A DNA stretch of 64,000 bases from Methanosarcina acetivorans C2A (GTDB lineage Archaea; Halobacteriota; Methanosarcinia; Methanosarcinales; Methanosarcinaceae). A program made the position numbers and the translations under genes. Every line of letters begins with the position of its first letter. Within the stretch, counting starts at the first letter, position 1. The notes under the pieces were generated by a model, which saw only the letters and a program-made list of their open reading frames with translations, made no database searches and was not told where the DNA came from. The stretch lies in contig NC_003552.1 in the NCBI RefSeq assembly GCF_000007345.1, forward strand, positions 248,001 through 312,000. Direction: 5' to 3'. Below are positions 51,683-61,317 of this stretch, in pieces.

Positions 51683-54484
51683 TTATTTTTTCTTCACCGA
51701 ATCCCGCAGGAACTTATGCAAAATTCCGCCGTTCCTGTAGTACTCTATCTCCACGGCAGAGTCCAGCCTCAATGTTACCCTGAACTCTGTTTCTCCTCCG
51801 TTATCGTCCTTTGCCCTTACGGTAAGCTCTCCGTGGGGTTCCATCTGCTCAATGCCAAGGATATCGTAGCTTTCTTTTCCTGTAAGCCCGAGGGTATCTG
51901 CGTTTTCTCCTACATTAAACTGCAGGGGCAGAACTCCCATGCCCACGAGGTTGCTCCTGTGGATGCGTTCAAAGGACTCGGCAATAACCGCCTTTACTCC
52001 GAGGAGGAATGTGCCTTTTGCTGCCCAGTCGCGGGAACTACCTGTCCCGTACTCTTTTCCTGCGAGTACAATCAGGGGAACATCGTTTTCCGCATAGAGC
52101 AGAGCTGCATCATAGATCGGAATCCCTTCTCCACAGGCCTCCGGTGGGAAGTCTTCTCCTTTGAGGTGGGAGACCGTCCAGCCTCCTTCCCTGCTTACAA
52201 GCCTGTTCCTGAGCCGGATGTTTGCAAAAGTCCCTCGCATCATTACCTCATGGTTGCCCCGGCGTGAACCGTAGGAATTGAAGTCCTTCTGGTCTACACC
52301 CCAGGATATCAGGTATCTGCCTGCAGGACCGTCTGCCGGGATATCTCCGGCGGGGGAGATGTGGTCTGTGGTGATGCTGTCCCCGAAAAGGGCAAGAACT
52401 CTGGCATTTTGTATATCTCCGGGCAGGGGCAAAGTAAGTGGGAAATCCACAAAATAAGGCGGCTCCTGAATGTAGGTGGAGGTCGGGCTCCAGGCATAGA
52501 GGGTACCTTCAGGCACATCCAGCTCTTTCCAGAGTTTTGAACCTTCCAGAACTCCTGAGTATTCTTTTTTGAACATTTCAGGCTTAATGCTGTTCTTTTC
52601 AGCTTCCCTTATCTCTTCATTTCCGGGCCAGATGTCCCTTATGTACACAGGGAGCCCGTTCGGGTCATAAGCAAGAGGATCGGTTTCGAGGTTTATGTTC
52701 ACCGTACCTGCGATCGCATATGCAACGACAAGTGGCGGGGAGGCAAGATAGTTTGCTTTTACATGGGGATTGATCCTGCCCTCGAAGTTCCTGTTCCCGC
52801 TGAGCACGGCTGCAACCGTAAGATCCTTTTCTTCAATTTCCTTTGCAATATGTTCGGGCAGGGGGCCGCTGTTCCCTATACAGGTCGTACAGCCGTACCC
52901 TACCTGGTGGAAACCAAGGGCTTCCAGATAGGGCAGAAGGCCTGCGGCTCCAAGGTACTCGGTAGCCACTCTTGAGCCCGGAGAAAGGCTTGTCTTCACA
53001 AAAGGCTTAACCCTCAGGCCCCTTTCAACCGCCTTTTTTGCGAGCAGCCCGGCTCCTATCAGGACCGAGGGGTTGGAGGTATTGGTACAGGAAGTGATGG
53101 CCGCGATTACCACGGACCCATGCGTGACCCTGAAGCCTTTCTCATGGGGTTCAACTTTTTTTACCTCTTCTATTCCGGTTTCTTCTACCGGGGCTCCTCC
53201 TTCCCCCAGCCAGCGCTGATAAGCCGGATCTCCTGCAAGTTCAGCGCCTCCTTCCTTTTTTCTTATAAAGGTCTGCCTCATTGTTTCACGGAAGTTCTCC
53301 GAAACCTCGTTCAGGAAAAGCTGGTCTTGAGGGCGTTTCGGGCCTGCGAGACAGGGCTTTACGGTTTCCATATCAAGTTCGAGATTGCTGCTGAAAAGAG
53401 GTTCGGGTTTGTGGATCGAATAAAGCAGGTCTTGGGCTTCCAGGTACTTCTTAACAAGGTCAACCTGCTCGTCGCTCCTGCCTGTTCTCTTAAGGTAGTT
53501 TAGGGTCTCCGTGTCAGGCGGGAAAATCCCAAGGGTTGCCCCGTATTCGGGAGCCATATTCGAAATCGTCGCCCTGTCCGGAAGGCTTAAGGAATTCAGG
53601 CCGGGCCCGTAGAACTCGACAAACTTGCCGACTACCCCTTGTTTTCTTAACATTTTGGTGATCGTAAGGACAAGATCCGTGGCAGTAACTCCGGGTTCCA
53701 GTTTCCCGTAGAGTTTGAAGCCCACAACCTCGGGAACGGGCATATAGTAAGGCTGCCCGAGCATTACGGCTTCGGCTTCTATGCCGCCTACTCCCCAGCC
53801 GAGCACTCCTATCCCGTTGATCATTGTGGTATGGGAGTCAGTTCCAACAAGGGTGTCAGGAAATGCAAATAACTCACCTTCCTTCTCTTTCAGGTGCACG
53901 AGTGGGGTCAGGTATTCAAGGTTCACCTGATGAATGATCCCTCTTCCGGGGGGCACGACCCTGAAATTGTCAAAGGCTTTCTGTGCCCAGCGAAGGACAA
54001 TATAACGCTCCCTGTTGCGTTCAAACTCCTTTTTCTCATTTTCCTCAAGGGCATATGCTGTCCCGTAGGAATCGACCTGAACCGAGTGGTCAATGACCAG
54101 GTCGGCAGGGATTACAGGGTTGATTTTGGCGGGGTCCCCTTCAAGGCGCTCCATTGCCGAACGGAGGGCGGCGAGGTCGACTACCGCAGGCACACCTGTG
54201 AAGTCCTGCATGATTACCCTTGAAGGAATAAACGGAATGTCCCTCTCAATTCTGTTTCCAGGGCTCCAGCGGGCAAGGGCTTCCACATCCTCTGCAGCTA
54301 TCAGGTGCTTTTCCGTATCTGCATGCCGGAGCAGGGATTCCAGAAGGATCCTTATAGAGTAGGGGAGCAGGGAAATCCCTTCAAAGCCCTTTTCTTCCAA
54401 TTTGCTCAGTCTGTAAATCGTAGCTTTTCCGGCAGTTGTTTCGATGCTATCTCTTACCCCAAAGGGGTCCAGACCTTCTCTCAT
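51683..54484 (-). CDS. acnA: Aconitate hydratase (AcnA type)
   Basis: This enzyme isomerises citrate to isocitrate with a 4Fe-4S cluster. The 933-residue AcnA/IRP-type protein has the cluster cysteines in [12 protein letters not shown] (about residue 440) and [13 protein letters not shown] (about 505-518), the HQVNLEYL and [21 protein letters not shown] blocks, and the swivel domain with the active-site SRDWAAKG and [15 protein letters not shown]. The frame is open to a TTG at 54505, but the ATG at 54484 follows a ggaggt Shine-Dalgarno by 10 bases and was chosen. Followed by citrate synthase, 414 bases downstream. A bacterial-type AcnA in an archaeon suggests ancient lateral transfer (inference). 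Confidence 0.95.
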   Translation of the reverse strand: MREGLDPFGVRDSIETTAGKATIYRLSKLEEKGFEGISLLPYSIRILLESLLRHADTEKHLIAAEDVEALARWSPGNRIERDIPFIPSRVIMQDFTGVPAVVDLAALRSAMERLEGDPAKINPVIPADLVIDHSVQVDSYGTAYALEENEKKEFERNRERYIVLRWAQKAFDNFRVVPPGRGIIHQVNLEYLTPLVHLKEKEGELFAFPDTLVGTDSHTTMINGIGVLGWGVGGIEAEAVMLGQPYYMPVPEVVGFKLYGKLEPGVTATDLVLTITKMLRKQGVVGKFVEFYGPGLNSLSLPDRATISNMAPEYGATLGIFPPDTETLNYLKRTGRSDEQVDLVKKYLEAQDLLYSIHKPEPLFSSNLELDMETVKPCLAGPKRPQDQLFLNEVSENFRETMRQTFIRKKEGGAELAGDPAYQRWLGEGGAPVEETGIEEVKKVEPHEKGFRVTHGSVVIAAITSCTNTSNPSVLIGAGLLAKKAVERGLRVKPFVKTSLSPGSRVATEYLGAAGLLPYLEALGFHQVGYGCTTCIGNSGPLPEHIAKEIEEKDLTVAAVLSGNRNFEGRINPHVKANYLASPPLVVAYAIAGTVNINLETDPLAYDPNGLPVYIRDIWPGNEEIREAEKNSIKPEMFKKEYSGVLEGSKLWKELDVPEGTLYAWSPTSTYIQEPPYFVDFPLTLPLPGDIQNARVLALFGDSITTDHISPAGDIPADGPAGRYLISWGVDQKDFNSYGSRRGNHEVMMRGTFANIRLRNRLVSREGGWTVSHLKGEDFPPEACGEGIPIYDAALLYAENDVPLIVLAGKEYGTGSSRDWAAKGTFLLGVKAVIAESFERIHRSNLVGMGVLPLQFNVGENADTLGLTGKESYDILGIEQMEPHGELTVRAKDDNGGETEFRVTLRLDSAVEIEYYRNGGILHKFLRDSVKKK

Positions 54485-55049
54485 TGTACTTTTTACCTCC
54501 AGCAAAAATATGACGTAAAGATAAGTGTGATTTAAGATAATCGTGACTAATGTTCACCCATTAACTCTTTATCTTATGAAACTTCCCTCCTTTTATCCCT
54601 GAGACTATTTTATTCCTTCGGGCTTTTTATCTCCATGTTTTTGCAGGCAGGAAGTTTATCCCTTCTTTCTTCGACTGATTCCCTGTTCTCGCATTTTCCT
54701 GGAAATTAATAATTTATTTGTATGCTATTTTTGATTATATGCCATTGAATATTATACGCTGCACCATATAATTACCCTTGGCCAATCGAGTCTTCTAATC
54801 TGTCCGTCAAGTTCCGGAATATGAAGTTCAGAGACCGGGAAATAGTCTCAGGGTCCAGGGCATTCTGAATCTCTGATGGAAGGATAAATTGTCCGAAAAA
54901 GAGCATAGGGCTTCATAGAATAATAAATCAAAAATACGGAAAGTAAATAAAAAAAGAAGAAAATAAATAAAAAAAAGGAAAATATATAAAAAAGGGAAAT
55001 GAGCCTTTTATAGATAAATAAACCAAAAAAAAGAAAGAAAGGGGGCAGT
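54485..55049. other. Intergenic with A-rich low-complexity tract
   Basis: 565 bases between the aconitase start and the secreted-protein stop on the same strand. From about 54920 to 55045 it is an A-rich, low-complexity tract of 'aaataaataaaaaaag' phrases and 'aaaagaaagaaagg' near the gene end, which on the minus strand is T-rich and would suit transcription termination of the NEW3-like gene. No gene seen. Confidence 0.5.
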
Positions 55050-56429
55050 TTATTCTTCTACAGCCCCTATTGTGACGGAATATTCAAAGTTTTCAGTGTT
55101 TTTGGGCAGGATTGAAAGTGTCCAGTCGCCTGTAGCTCCCGGAACCGTATAGGTTTCTACGAAGGTTGTGGTCCCTGCCTGGTAGCTCCCCTGGTTGGAA
55201 GTTTCCATGCCGCCTGCAATTCTTGCGGAGACATATGAAAGATAGGGTTGCGGGTATGTGTCATCTATTATGCTTACAGAACCGCTGTATTTCGTGCTTA
55301 CGAGAGTAGGTGTTACTTCGTTCCCTGAGGGGTCTTTCAGATTTACCTCAAAAGAGGGGGTAAGGTCCCGGTTTCCTCCTGCGGTGTAGAGACCGTATCC
55401 ATACTGGTAGGAGCTGACCTCTATGCTGATAGTGCCGTTGTTTCCGGCTTTAAAGGTGGTTTCGTAAGGCTCTTCGGGGATAGGCAGAATGCGGAAATTC
55501 AGCGAAACCTTCCCTGCATAGTCTCTGATTCCCGGGTCATCGATGTTGAGGTCGAGGCTTCCGGTGTAGCTTCCCTTTGCATCAGCCGGAACTTTAAGTG
55601 TCAGCTTTACGATGGCAGTTTCTCCTGCTTTTACTTTTTCCGGGGCGTCGACATTTATCGCATCATTTCCGAAGGCATACGTTCCCCCTCCGTAAGGGGA
55701 GATACTATCATAATAGATTATGTCGCCTTCCTCTGTAAGCTCGGGGGAGATTGCAATATCCGTATTGCCCGTATTCCGGATTTTTATCTCATAAGTGTAG
55801 GTCTTTCCTGCTTCTACAAGGTCGTTGACGTAAGGTGTAAGGATCTGGACTGCAGGTGGGGTCCAGACCTGCAGGTTCAGCTGCATTGTGCCCGGGAAGT
55901 TCGGATAATATCCTGCTACGTCTCCTTCAGGCACATTTTCCGTAAAGGCGATTAGTACGGCATAGTTCCCTAAATCCGCATCTTCAGGTATGTCCACTTC
56001 GATCTCAAACTCCGCTTTTTCTCCCGGATCCAGGTCTTTTGCGGAGGGGCTGATGCTGACCCAGCTTTCATCTATGAAGTTTTCAGTATAAGGGATGATT
56101 ACGAGCCTGGGATCCAGTGCAATGGTTTTATTGTCTTTGTTTTCAACAGTTGCGGTAAAGTTTTTACCGTCTCCGGGTTTCAGTTCAAGGTACTGGTAGG
56201 CTGGATCTACACTGATTTTTTCAAACTCGGGATAAAAGTCTTCAGCATAACTCGCGGATACAACCCCTGAACCGGCTACCATTTTTGTCTCTATCACTCC
56301 AATCTCTGCAGGTTCTGCAGCCACTGCTCTATTCTCTGTCCCTGCTCCTGCACAGGCAACCGAGAGAATGGATACGAGAAGGAGTCCGCATATGACTATT
56401 TTCAATGTCTTCATGTTCTGCATACTCAT
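55050..56429 (-). CDS. Secreted NEW3/CARDB-like repeat protein
   Basis: A 459-residue surface or secreted protein. A signal sequence (MKTLKIVICGLLLVSILSVACAGA; the Cys of SVACAG could be a lipidated residue, but archaeal lipoprotein status is uncertain) leads to repeated beta-sandwich units with the NEW3/CARDB pattern: LELKPGDGKNFTATVENKDNKTI (about 85-107), VEAGKTYTYEIKIRNTGNTDI (about 205-225) and VKAGETAIVKLTLKVPADAKGSYTG (about 265-289). A PPC-like C-terminal domain (about 330-459) ends ATGDWTLSILPKNTENFEYSV. The frame opens at GTG 56438, but the ATG at 56429 sits 6 bases after gaggtg and was chosen. It probably acts at the S-layer. Confidence 0.78.
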   Translation of the reverse strand: MSMQNMKTLKIVICGLLLVSILSVACAGAGTENRAVAAEPAEIGVIETKMVAGSGVVSASYAEDFYPEFEKISVDPAYQYLELKPGDGKNFTATVENKDNKTIALDPRLVIIPYTENFIDESWVSISPSAKDLDPGEKAEFEIEVDIPEDADLGNYAVLIAFTENVPEGDVAGYYPNFPGTMQLNLQVWTPPAVQILTPYVNDLVEAGKTYTYEIKIRNTGNTDIAISPELTEEGDIIYYDSISPYGGGTYAFGNDAINVDAPEKVKAGETAIVKLTLKVPADAKGSYTGSLDLNIDDPGIRDYAGKVSLNFRILPIPEEPYETTFKAGNNGTISIEVSSYQYGYGLYTAGGNRDLTPSFEVNLKDPSGNEVTPTLVSTKYSGSVSIIDDTYPQPYLSYVSARIAGGMETSNQGSYQAGTTTFVETYTVPGATGDWTLSILPKNTENFEYSVTIGAVEE

Positions 56430-56838
56430 GCTTTTCACCTCGCCTGATACTAACTAAGGCATGGGACTTATAAAAAAATTACTTAAACTACGAATCAATC
56501 TGTAGTTATTTTCTAAAAATAAGGATTTTAAACGTTTTTTTACACATATAGGTTTATTTTATCTGCTTATTCAGGGAAAAAATTCTTTTTGTGCTTTTTT
56601 CAGTTCCCTTATTAAATACTGTTTTTCCAGAATCCCAGCACGATATCCGAATTTAGCTGCAGCATAAACAGAAAAAGATATTTAACCTCAGAATGAAACC
56701 TGTTTATGTTAAACCATATATGTGCCTATATGCAAAGATATAATGGGAAATAGTTTGCTGAAACCACTTTCAGCTACGAACGTTTTCAGAAGAAATTAGT
56801 AGAAACAGAGTAATTCTTGATTTAACACAGGTACGGAT
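56430..56838. other. Divergent promoter region
   Basis: About 400 AT-rich bases between two divergent genes. 'tttaaacgttttttt' and 'gatatttaacctcag' are seen, but no gene, clear TATA box or repeat could be assigned. Confidence 0.5.
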
Positions 56839-57564
56839 GTGATTTTCTTGCTCAAAAGCAAACAGGACATATTCAGGAAATTTTCAAGCTCCGGCTGCAG
56901 GGTCAGGAAAAGCCCCGGGTCCGGGAAGGGTTCCTTACATGACTCTCTCATGTGGTCCTGTCCTGTAATTGATGCTGATTTTGTCGAGGTCTGCGAAGCC
57001 TCTGACGATGACGATTCTCCCGAGCTGGACCCTGAATTGATAGAAAATCTCAGGGAATACCTCCGGACGAGGTCTGAAGAGGAAATCACCGAAATCTTTG
57101 AAGAAATTCGCAAAATCCTGGAAAGCAGAACTTCCGAAGGTCGGTTTTCGGGAGACTCAATGGGAGGTTCTTCTGCCTGCGAAAAAATACGGATGAAGGA
57201 GATTCCGGGAAGAGCTTTCAGGACATTTACGAAAACAGCTTCTTGCGGAAAGGCCCGAGTAATTAAGATTTCAAAAACAGTATCTTCGAAAGCTTCAACA
57301 ATAGCTTCCGGGGGCAAAGAGTCGGTAAAAGTCTCTTCGAAAAAACTCAATGACAGGTGGAGTAATCTAAGTCCCAACGATCGCAAGATGATTTCCGAGG
57401 TCCTTATCACAGTGATTGAAATCGGGTTGCTCAGGAATTCCTCTAAAGGTAGAAGGGCGGCATTTGTTGTTTTGTCAAGCATCTACAGGCATCAACCGCC
57501 GGGCAGGAAAGATCTTGAGGAGTTCATAGACGAGGTGAACAGGCGTTTTAAGCGCAGGCATTAA
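56839..57564 (+). CDS. Hypothetical protein beside a RavA-ViaA-like pair
   Basis: A 241-residue protein I do not recognise. A basic N-terminal region with three cysteines precedes a compact acidic helical segment (DPELIENLREYLRTRSEEEITEIFEEIRKIL, about 63-93), a Ser/Gly/Lys-rich linker, and a second helical part (NDRKMISEVLITVIEIGLLR; DLEEFIDEVNRRFKRRH) at the C-terminus. The start is a GTG with a weak Shine-Dalgarno. The opposite strand is open too (56796-57482), but codon use and ordered amphipathic helices favour this one. It converges with the VWA gene at 57577, only 12 bases apart. Confidence 0.5.
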   Translation: MIFLLKSKQDIFRKFSSSGCRVRKSPGSGKGSLHDSLMWSCPVIDADFVEVCEASDDDDSPELDPELIENLREYLRTRSEEEITEIFEEIRKILESRTSEGRFSGDSMGGSSACEKIRMKEIPGRAFRTFTKTASCGKARVIKISKTVSSKASTIASGGKESVKVSSKKLNDRWSNLSPNDRKMISEVLITVIEIGLLRNSSKGRRAAFVVLSSIYRHQPPGRKDLEEFIDEVNRRFKRRH

Positions 57565-57576
57565 ACTCTGCTCCGT

Positions 57577-59301
57577 TTAAAACATCCTCGCAGGTCTGCT
57601 GACTGCTCTTATAAATCTTGCAGGGCTTTCCTCAACCTGCCAGCTTCCTGCATCAGGGATAATATAGGTCTGGTCCGAGACCTGGTCCAACCCTCCTGCA
57701 TCATAGTTTCCTATTATCAGGGAAAAGATGCGGGCTTTTCTTTCGGTTTTTATTTCATTCCATTCCCGGATAAGGGGTCTTTCCGAGAGTTCGGAGGCCC
57801 CGTCGGTCAGGAAAAGGAGGTCTGCGCCCTGAAAGGCTTTTTCCCCTTTTACTGCTTTTAGCCCTGAACGGAGCGCAGTGTTAAAATCTGTCCCGCCTCC
57901 GAATGTGTATTTGAGAAAGTCCAGAAACTCTTTACCCATACGCTTTTTATGCGTAAGTTCGATCTCAACCGTTTGCCATTTCGATGAGAAAAGAATTACT
58001 TTGACATCCCTGTTTTCTCTTAACATCCTCCTTGCAATTGCCAGGACCACGGCTTTTGCAAGGATCTCAGGGGCTCCCCGCATGGAAGCCGAGGTATCGA
58101 CAAGGGCGACAACGGGCCCTTTTCTCCTTTTGCCTGCGGAGTTCGAGTTCCAGTTTTTCCCTCGCAGCTGGTATGTAAGGAGCTTTTCCTCGAGCATGTC
58201 AGCATAGAACTTGCGCTTCAGGATGGGGTTTTTGAGTTTTACGGCTTCTATCGGAAGAAGAGTCTGGATTTCCCCTGAAAAGGTGATTGAGTGCACTTCG
58301 CTTCTGCTGTGCGGTGATAACTGCAGTTTTTTTGAGCCGTACTCAAGCTCCATCCTGCCAACCTGTTCGAGAATTTTCCGCAGGTCGGAACTTTTCCTGA
58401 GGATTGCCGCATATTTCTCAAGGTTTTCGAAGTATTCCCTGTGCAGGGCCTGTAAGGAATAGTCCCACATTCTCCCCGGAAAGAGCATGGAGAGGATCTC
58501 AAGCATTTCAAGGTGGTCTTCAAGGGCAGGGATAAGCTCTTCAAGCTCTGCAGCTATCTCTTCCTCTACTAAGGAGTCAACTGCTTCCCTGGCTTTTTCA
58601 CTGAGCATGAATTCCCGGGTCATTGAGGCAAGTCTTTCCGATCCTTCTCCGTTTTCAGTTCTCAGATTCGGGTCTTTTTCTTCCCGGGCTCCCCAATTTT
58701 TAAGGAAACTTTCCCGGTTATTCTCACCTTCTTTCTTTTTTTCCCGGAATTCTTCAGGACTTTTCTGCCAGTCAGGGTATTTAGGACTTTCAGACTTTTC
58801 CAGCCTGTTTCTTTCCCATGCTGCCTGAGTTTCACTGATCAGCTCTTTCAGGGCGTTCAGGCTCTTTTCCAGTCCTTTCTGGGATTTCCTCAACAGATCA
58901 GGTTCTATTTTTTCGTATTCTCCAAGGAGCGTAAAAAGATGTTCCAGCAGGCTTCTCAGGATAAAAATTCCTGCCATCCTGTTGCTTCCTGCAAGGGTTT
59001 TTATTTCTTCCCAGACCTTCTGGTTTCTCATGCTGAGGAAGATCGGATAAAAAACCCCGAATTTTTCCATAAAGCGTTTTTCGTCCTTTATTTCATAGTC
59101 TTTCCCTGAAAGGAGTTCATAAATAAGTACTTCTGCAATCTCTTCTCTGAGCCTGTGAGGGACTTTTCGGGGGGTTGCCAGAAATTCCCGGAGTTCTATA
59201 TTCAATATCGTATAAGGGTTAAATGCCTGGTCAAAAGATAACGCCCTGTTTGATCCGGAAAGGTCTTTGAAATCTCTTTTCGAGCTTTTCAGGTCCTGCA
59301 T
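57577..59301 (-). CDS. VWA-domain protein, ViaA/CoxE-like
   Basis: A 574-residue cytoplasmic VWA protein. The long N-terminal helical part (about 1-390) is rich in Glu/Lys/Arg and lacks a signal peptide. The VWA domain (about 400-560) begins KGPVVALVDTSASMRGAP (MIDAS Asp-x-Ser-x-Ser), followed by KYTFGGGTDFNTALRSGL with the MIDAS Thr, and DLLFLTDGASELSER with its Asp. This layout, after a MoxR ATPase, corresponds to the ViaA partner of RavA in enterobacteria, where the pair acts as a chaperone-like system linked to membrane and respiratory complexes. The gene starts 44 bases after the MoxR gene stop. The ViaA role is analogy, not shown. Confidence 0.78.
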   Translation of the reverse strand: MQDLKSSKRDFKDLSGSNRALSFDQAFNPYTILNIELREFLATPRKVPHRLREEIAEVLIYELLSGKDYEIKDEKRFMEKFGVFYPIFLSMRNQKVWEEIKTLAGSNRMAGIFILRSLLEHLFTLLGEYEKIEPDLLRKSQKGLEKSLNALKELISETQAAWERNRLEKSESPKYPDWQKSPEEFREKKKEGENNRESFLKNWGAREEKDPNLRTENGEGSERLASMTREFMLSEKAREAVDSLVEEEIAAELEELIPALEDHLEMLEILSMLFPGRMWDYSLQALHREYFENLEKYAAILRKSSDLRKILEQVGRMELEYGSKKLQLSPHSRSEVHSITFSGEIQTLLPIEAVKLKNPILKRKFYADMLEEKLLTYQLRGKNWNSNSAGKRRKGPVVALVDTSASMRGAPEILAKAVVLAIARRMLRENRDVKVILFSSKWQTVEIELTHKKRMGKEFLDFLKYTFGGGTDFNTALRSGLKAVKGEKAFQGADLLFLTDGASELSERPLIREWNEIKTERKARIFSLIIGNYDAGGLDQVSDQTYIIPDAGSWQVEESPARFIRAVSRPARMF

Positions 59302-59345
59302 AGTTTCTTATTTCCTGTCTTTTTCGGGTTTTTGAGAACCCTTTC

Positions 59346-60860
59346 TCAGGCAACTTCTGCTTCTTCGAGTTCCACGTCAAATATCTTCGGTTTTTCGAGC
59401 AGGGCCCGGATTTCGTTCAGATAGTTTGCGATCTCGTAAATATCCGTGTTTTTGGAGCGGTATTTCATCAGGATCTCCTTGCTGTCCTGCCCGGAAACCC
59501 AGATGTTCTCCCTGAGGGTCTCCTCAAGGGCTTTTTCTTCTTCCTGCACCTGTTTTCTGAAGTAGTTCAGCTTTTCTTCAAGGTTTTCGTACTCTTTTTC
59601 GTAGAGCTTCTTGTCTCCGTAGTCCAGGCTGAGCTTGAACTCAAACCCGTACTTCCGGCGGAACTGCTCTGCTACTGCTTCGAAGCTCAGTGAACCGTTA
59701 ATGTTGTTTCTGTATTCAAGCCCGAAACTGTAGGTGTGGGTAGGAAACTCTGCATGGTGCTTTAAAAAATCAAGGGCATTATTGAATGTGAGACTCTTCG
59801 GGGTTTTCACTGCCGTAAATCTGGAGCTCTTCATACCACCGGTTGTTTTTTTCTCCTCTTCGAAGCACTTGTTGCAGTATATCAGGTCCGGAAGTTCCTG
59901 CTGCAGGCAGCTGTAGACGGAATTTCTAAGATCAAGCACGTTCTGTTTGAGCTTTCCGGTATCAGTGCCTCCGGAGACGACCCTGTCCAGAATAAGTTTC
60001 CTTATAGTTTCCTTTTGCTCAGGGAGGTCCCAGAGCATGTGCTGGAGCAGGACAACAGTCATCCTGTTTACGCTTTCGTGCCCGTTGATGGCAGAAGCGA
60101 CCCTGAGCACGTTTATAATCTTCTTCCAGCGCCTGTCCGAAACGAAGATATTTGAGTTCTTAAGCTCTCTTCTTAACCCCCTGATAGTTGCCCGGACCTC
60201 TGGGTCTACACGCATATCCTTGGCTTTCTTCTGGATTTCCTTTATGTCTTCGACCGAGAGTTTCGTTGAAGGCGTGAAGTCTTCGGTATTTTCGAAAATG
60301 AGGGCTTCAAGGTTTTCCTCATGCTGGATGTAGTCCACGCTGTACCTGAAAAGGAACCTGTCATAAAGGGCTTCAAGGCTTTCATCTTCTTCGGGCAGTT
60401 CGTTGGAAGCCCCGAAAACGGAAAAGAGAGGGACATCCATAACTTCCTTTCCGTTATGGTATTTCCTCTCGTTCAGGACTGTCAGGAGGCTGTTTAAAAT
60501 AGAGCTGTTCGCCTTGAAGATCTCGTCAAGAAGGGCTATATGAGCAGTCGGCAGGTAGCCTTCTACTCTTCGGCTGAATTCATCCTTTTCAAGCGCCTTT
60601 AGAGAAAGCGGTCCGAATACTTCTTCCGGAGTGGAAAACCGGGTAAGGAGATAATGGAAAAAATTCCCTCCCTCGATAGTTTCGCAGATTTTGTTTGCAA
60701 GCAGGGTTTTTGCAGTTCCCGGCGGGCCCAGCAAAAGAACGTGCTCTCCTGAAAGCAGCGCCAGCAGGGAACCGTTGATTTCAGCGTCTCGTTCTTTAAA
60801 GTAACCAGAAAATTCCTGTTTAATATTGAGGATAGTATTTTTCAAATCCAGAACTTTCAT
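59346..60860 (-). CDS. MoxR-type AAA+ ATPase, RavA-like
   Basis: A 504-residue AAA+ ATPase. Walker A is LLGPPGTAKTLLANKI (about 43-58), followed by YLLTRFSTPEEVFGPLSLKAL (the MoxR signature), Walker B HIALLDEIFKANSSILN (about 110), and sensor and arginine-finger segments FSVFGASNELPEEDESLEALYDRF. The region after the ATPase core (about 290-504), with a CNKCFEEEKK Cys pair and a long Glu-rich coiled coil, resembles the extended C-terminal part of RavA. The frame opens at TTG 60869, but the ATG at 60860, 10 bases after aagg, is preferred. It sits directly upstream of the VWA gene, as in RavA-ViaA systems. Confidence 0.85.
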   Translation of the reverse strand: MKVLDLKNTILNIKQEFSGYFKERDAEINGSLLALLSGEHVLLLGPPGTAKTLLANKICETIEGGNFFHYLLTRFSTPEEVFGPLSLKALEKDEFSRRVEGYLPTAHIALLDEIFKANSSILNSLLTVLNERKYHNGKEVMDVPLFSVFGASNELPEEDESLEALYDRFLFRYSVDYIQHEENLEALIFENTEDFTPSTKLSVEDIKEIQKKAKDMRVDPEVRATIRGLRRELKNSNIFVSDRRWKKIINVLRVASAINGHESVNRMTVVLLQHMLWDLPEQKETIRKLILDRVVSGGTDTGKLKQNVLDLRNSVYSCLQQELPDLIYCNKCFEEEKKTTGGMKSSRFTAVKTPKSLTFNNALDFLKHHAEFPTHTYSFGLEYRNNINGSLSFEAVAEQFRRKYGFEFKLSLDYGDKKLYEKEYENLEEKLNYFRKQVQEEEKALEETLRENIWVSGQDSKEILMKYRSKNTDIYEIANYLNEIRALLEKPKIFDVELEEAEVA

Positions 60861-61317
60861 GAATTTCAAACCTTTTTATATCTCTCTTTTCCAGCATCTC
60901 ATCCGTAATCATGCAAAAAGGGCTATGCAATAATAAGCAGCAGTACCCGGTTCAAAAAATCTTAAAAATAATTAACCATTTTTATGGGTCTCGCCTTAAT
61001 TAATTTTTCCAAAAAAATTCTAGTTCGCAACCCTTTATTTATAACCCTTGTTCGTAACCTTTATTTATAACCCTTGTTCGTAACTTCGGATATGCTTGCG
61101 GGTTATATCTCCTTCTCAGTTATATGCTTCTCTACCTTAAAGTACGAAATCTGGGTATCACTCGAATGCTGTCCGAAGATGTTATGCATAAGGAAGTTAA
61201 TCATTACTGAAATGTTCTAACTTTTCTGGATAGTAGAGTTGTTAGGAGACAAACTGGTGTTATCCGGAACTGGCCGGTAGAATCAATATTCGAGAGGAAT
61301 ATTCTGGAAGATCTTAA
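60861..61317. other. Divergent promoter region with 26-bp repeat
   Basis: 457 bases between the divergent MoxR and ThiF-like genes. It contains the tandem repeat described separately and several TATA-like tttataac stretches inside it. No gene seen. Confidence 0.5.
61024..61086. repeat. 26-bp tandem repeat, about 2.3 copies
   Basis: The unit ctttatttataacccttgttc plus gtaac is repeated twice head-to-tail (at 61033 and 61059) and is preceded by the partial start ttcgcaacc. Each copy contains tttatttata, a possible TATA-like box, so the region may hold duplicated promoter elements of the MoxR gene. Confidence 0.8.

Noticed and set aside
56796-57482. 228-codon minus-strand frame opposite the hypothetical at 56839
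   Set aside because: Strand choice is not certain, but the plus strand has better codon use and ordered charged helices, so the minus frame was not called.
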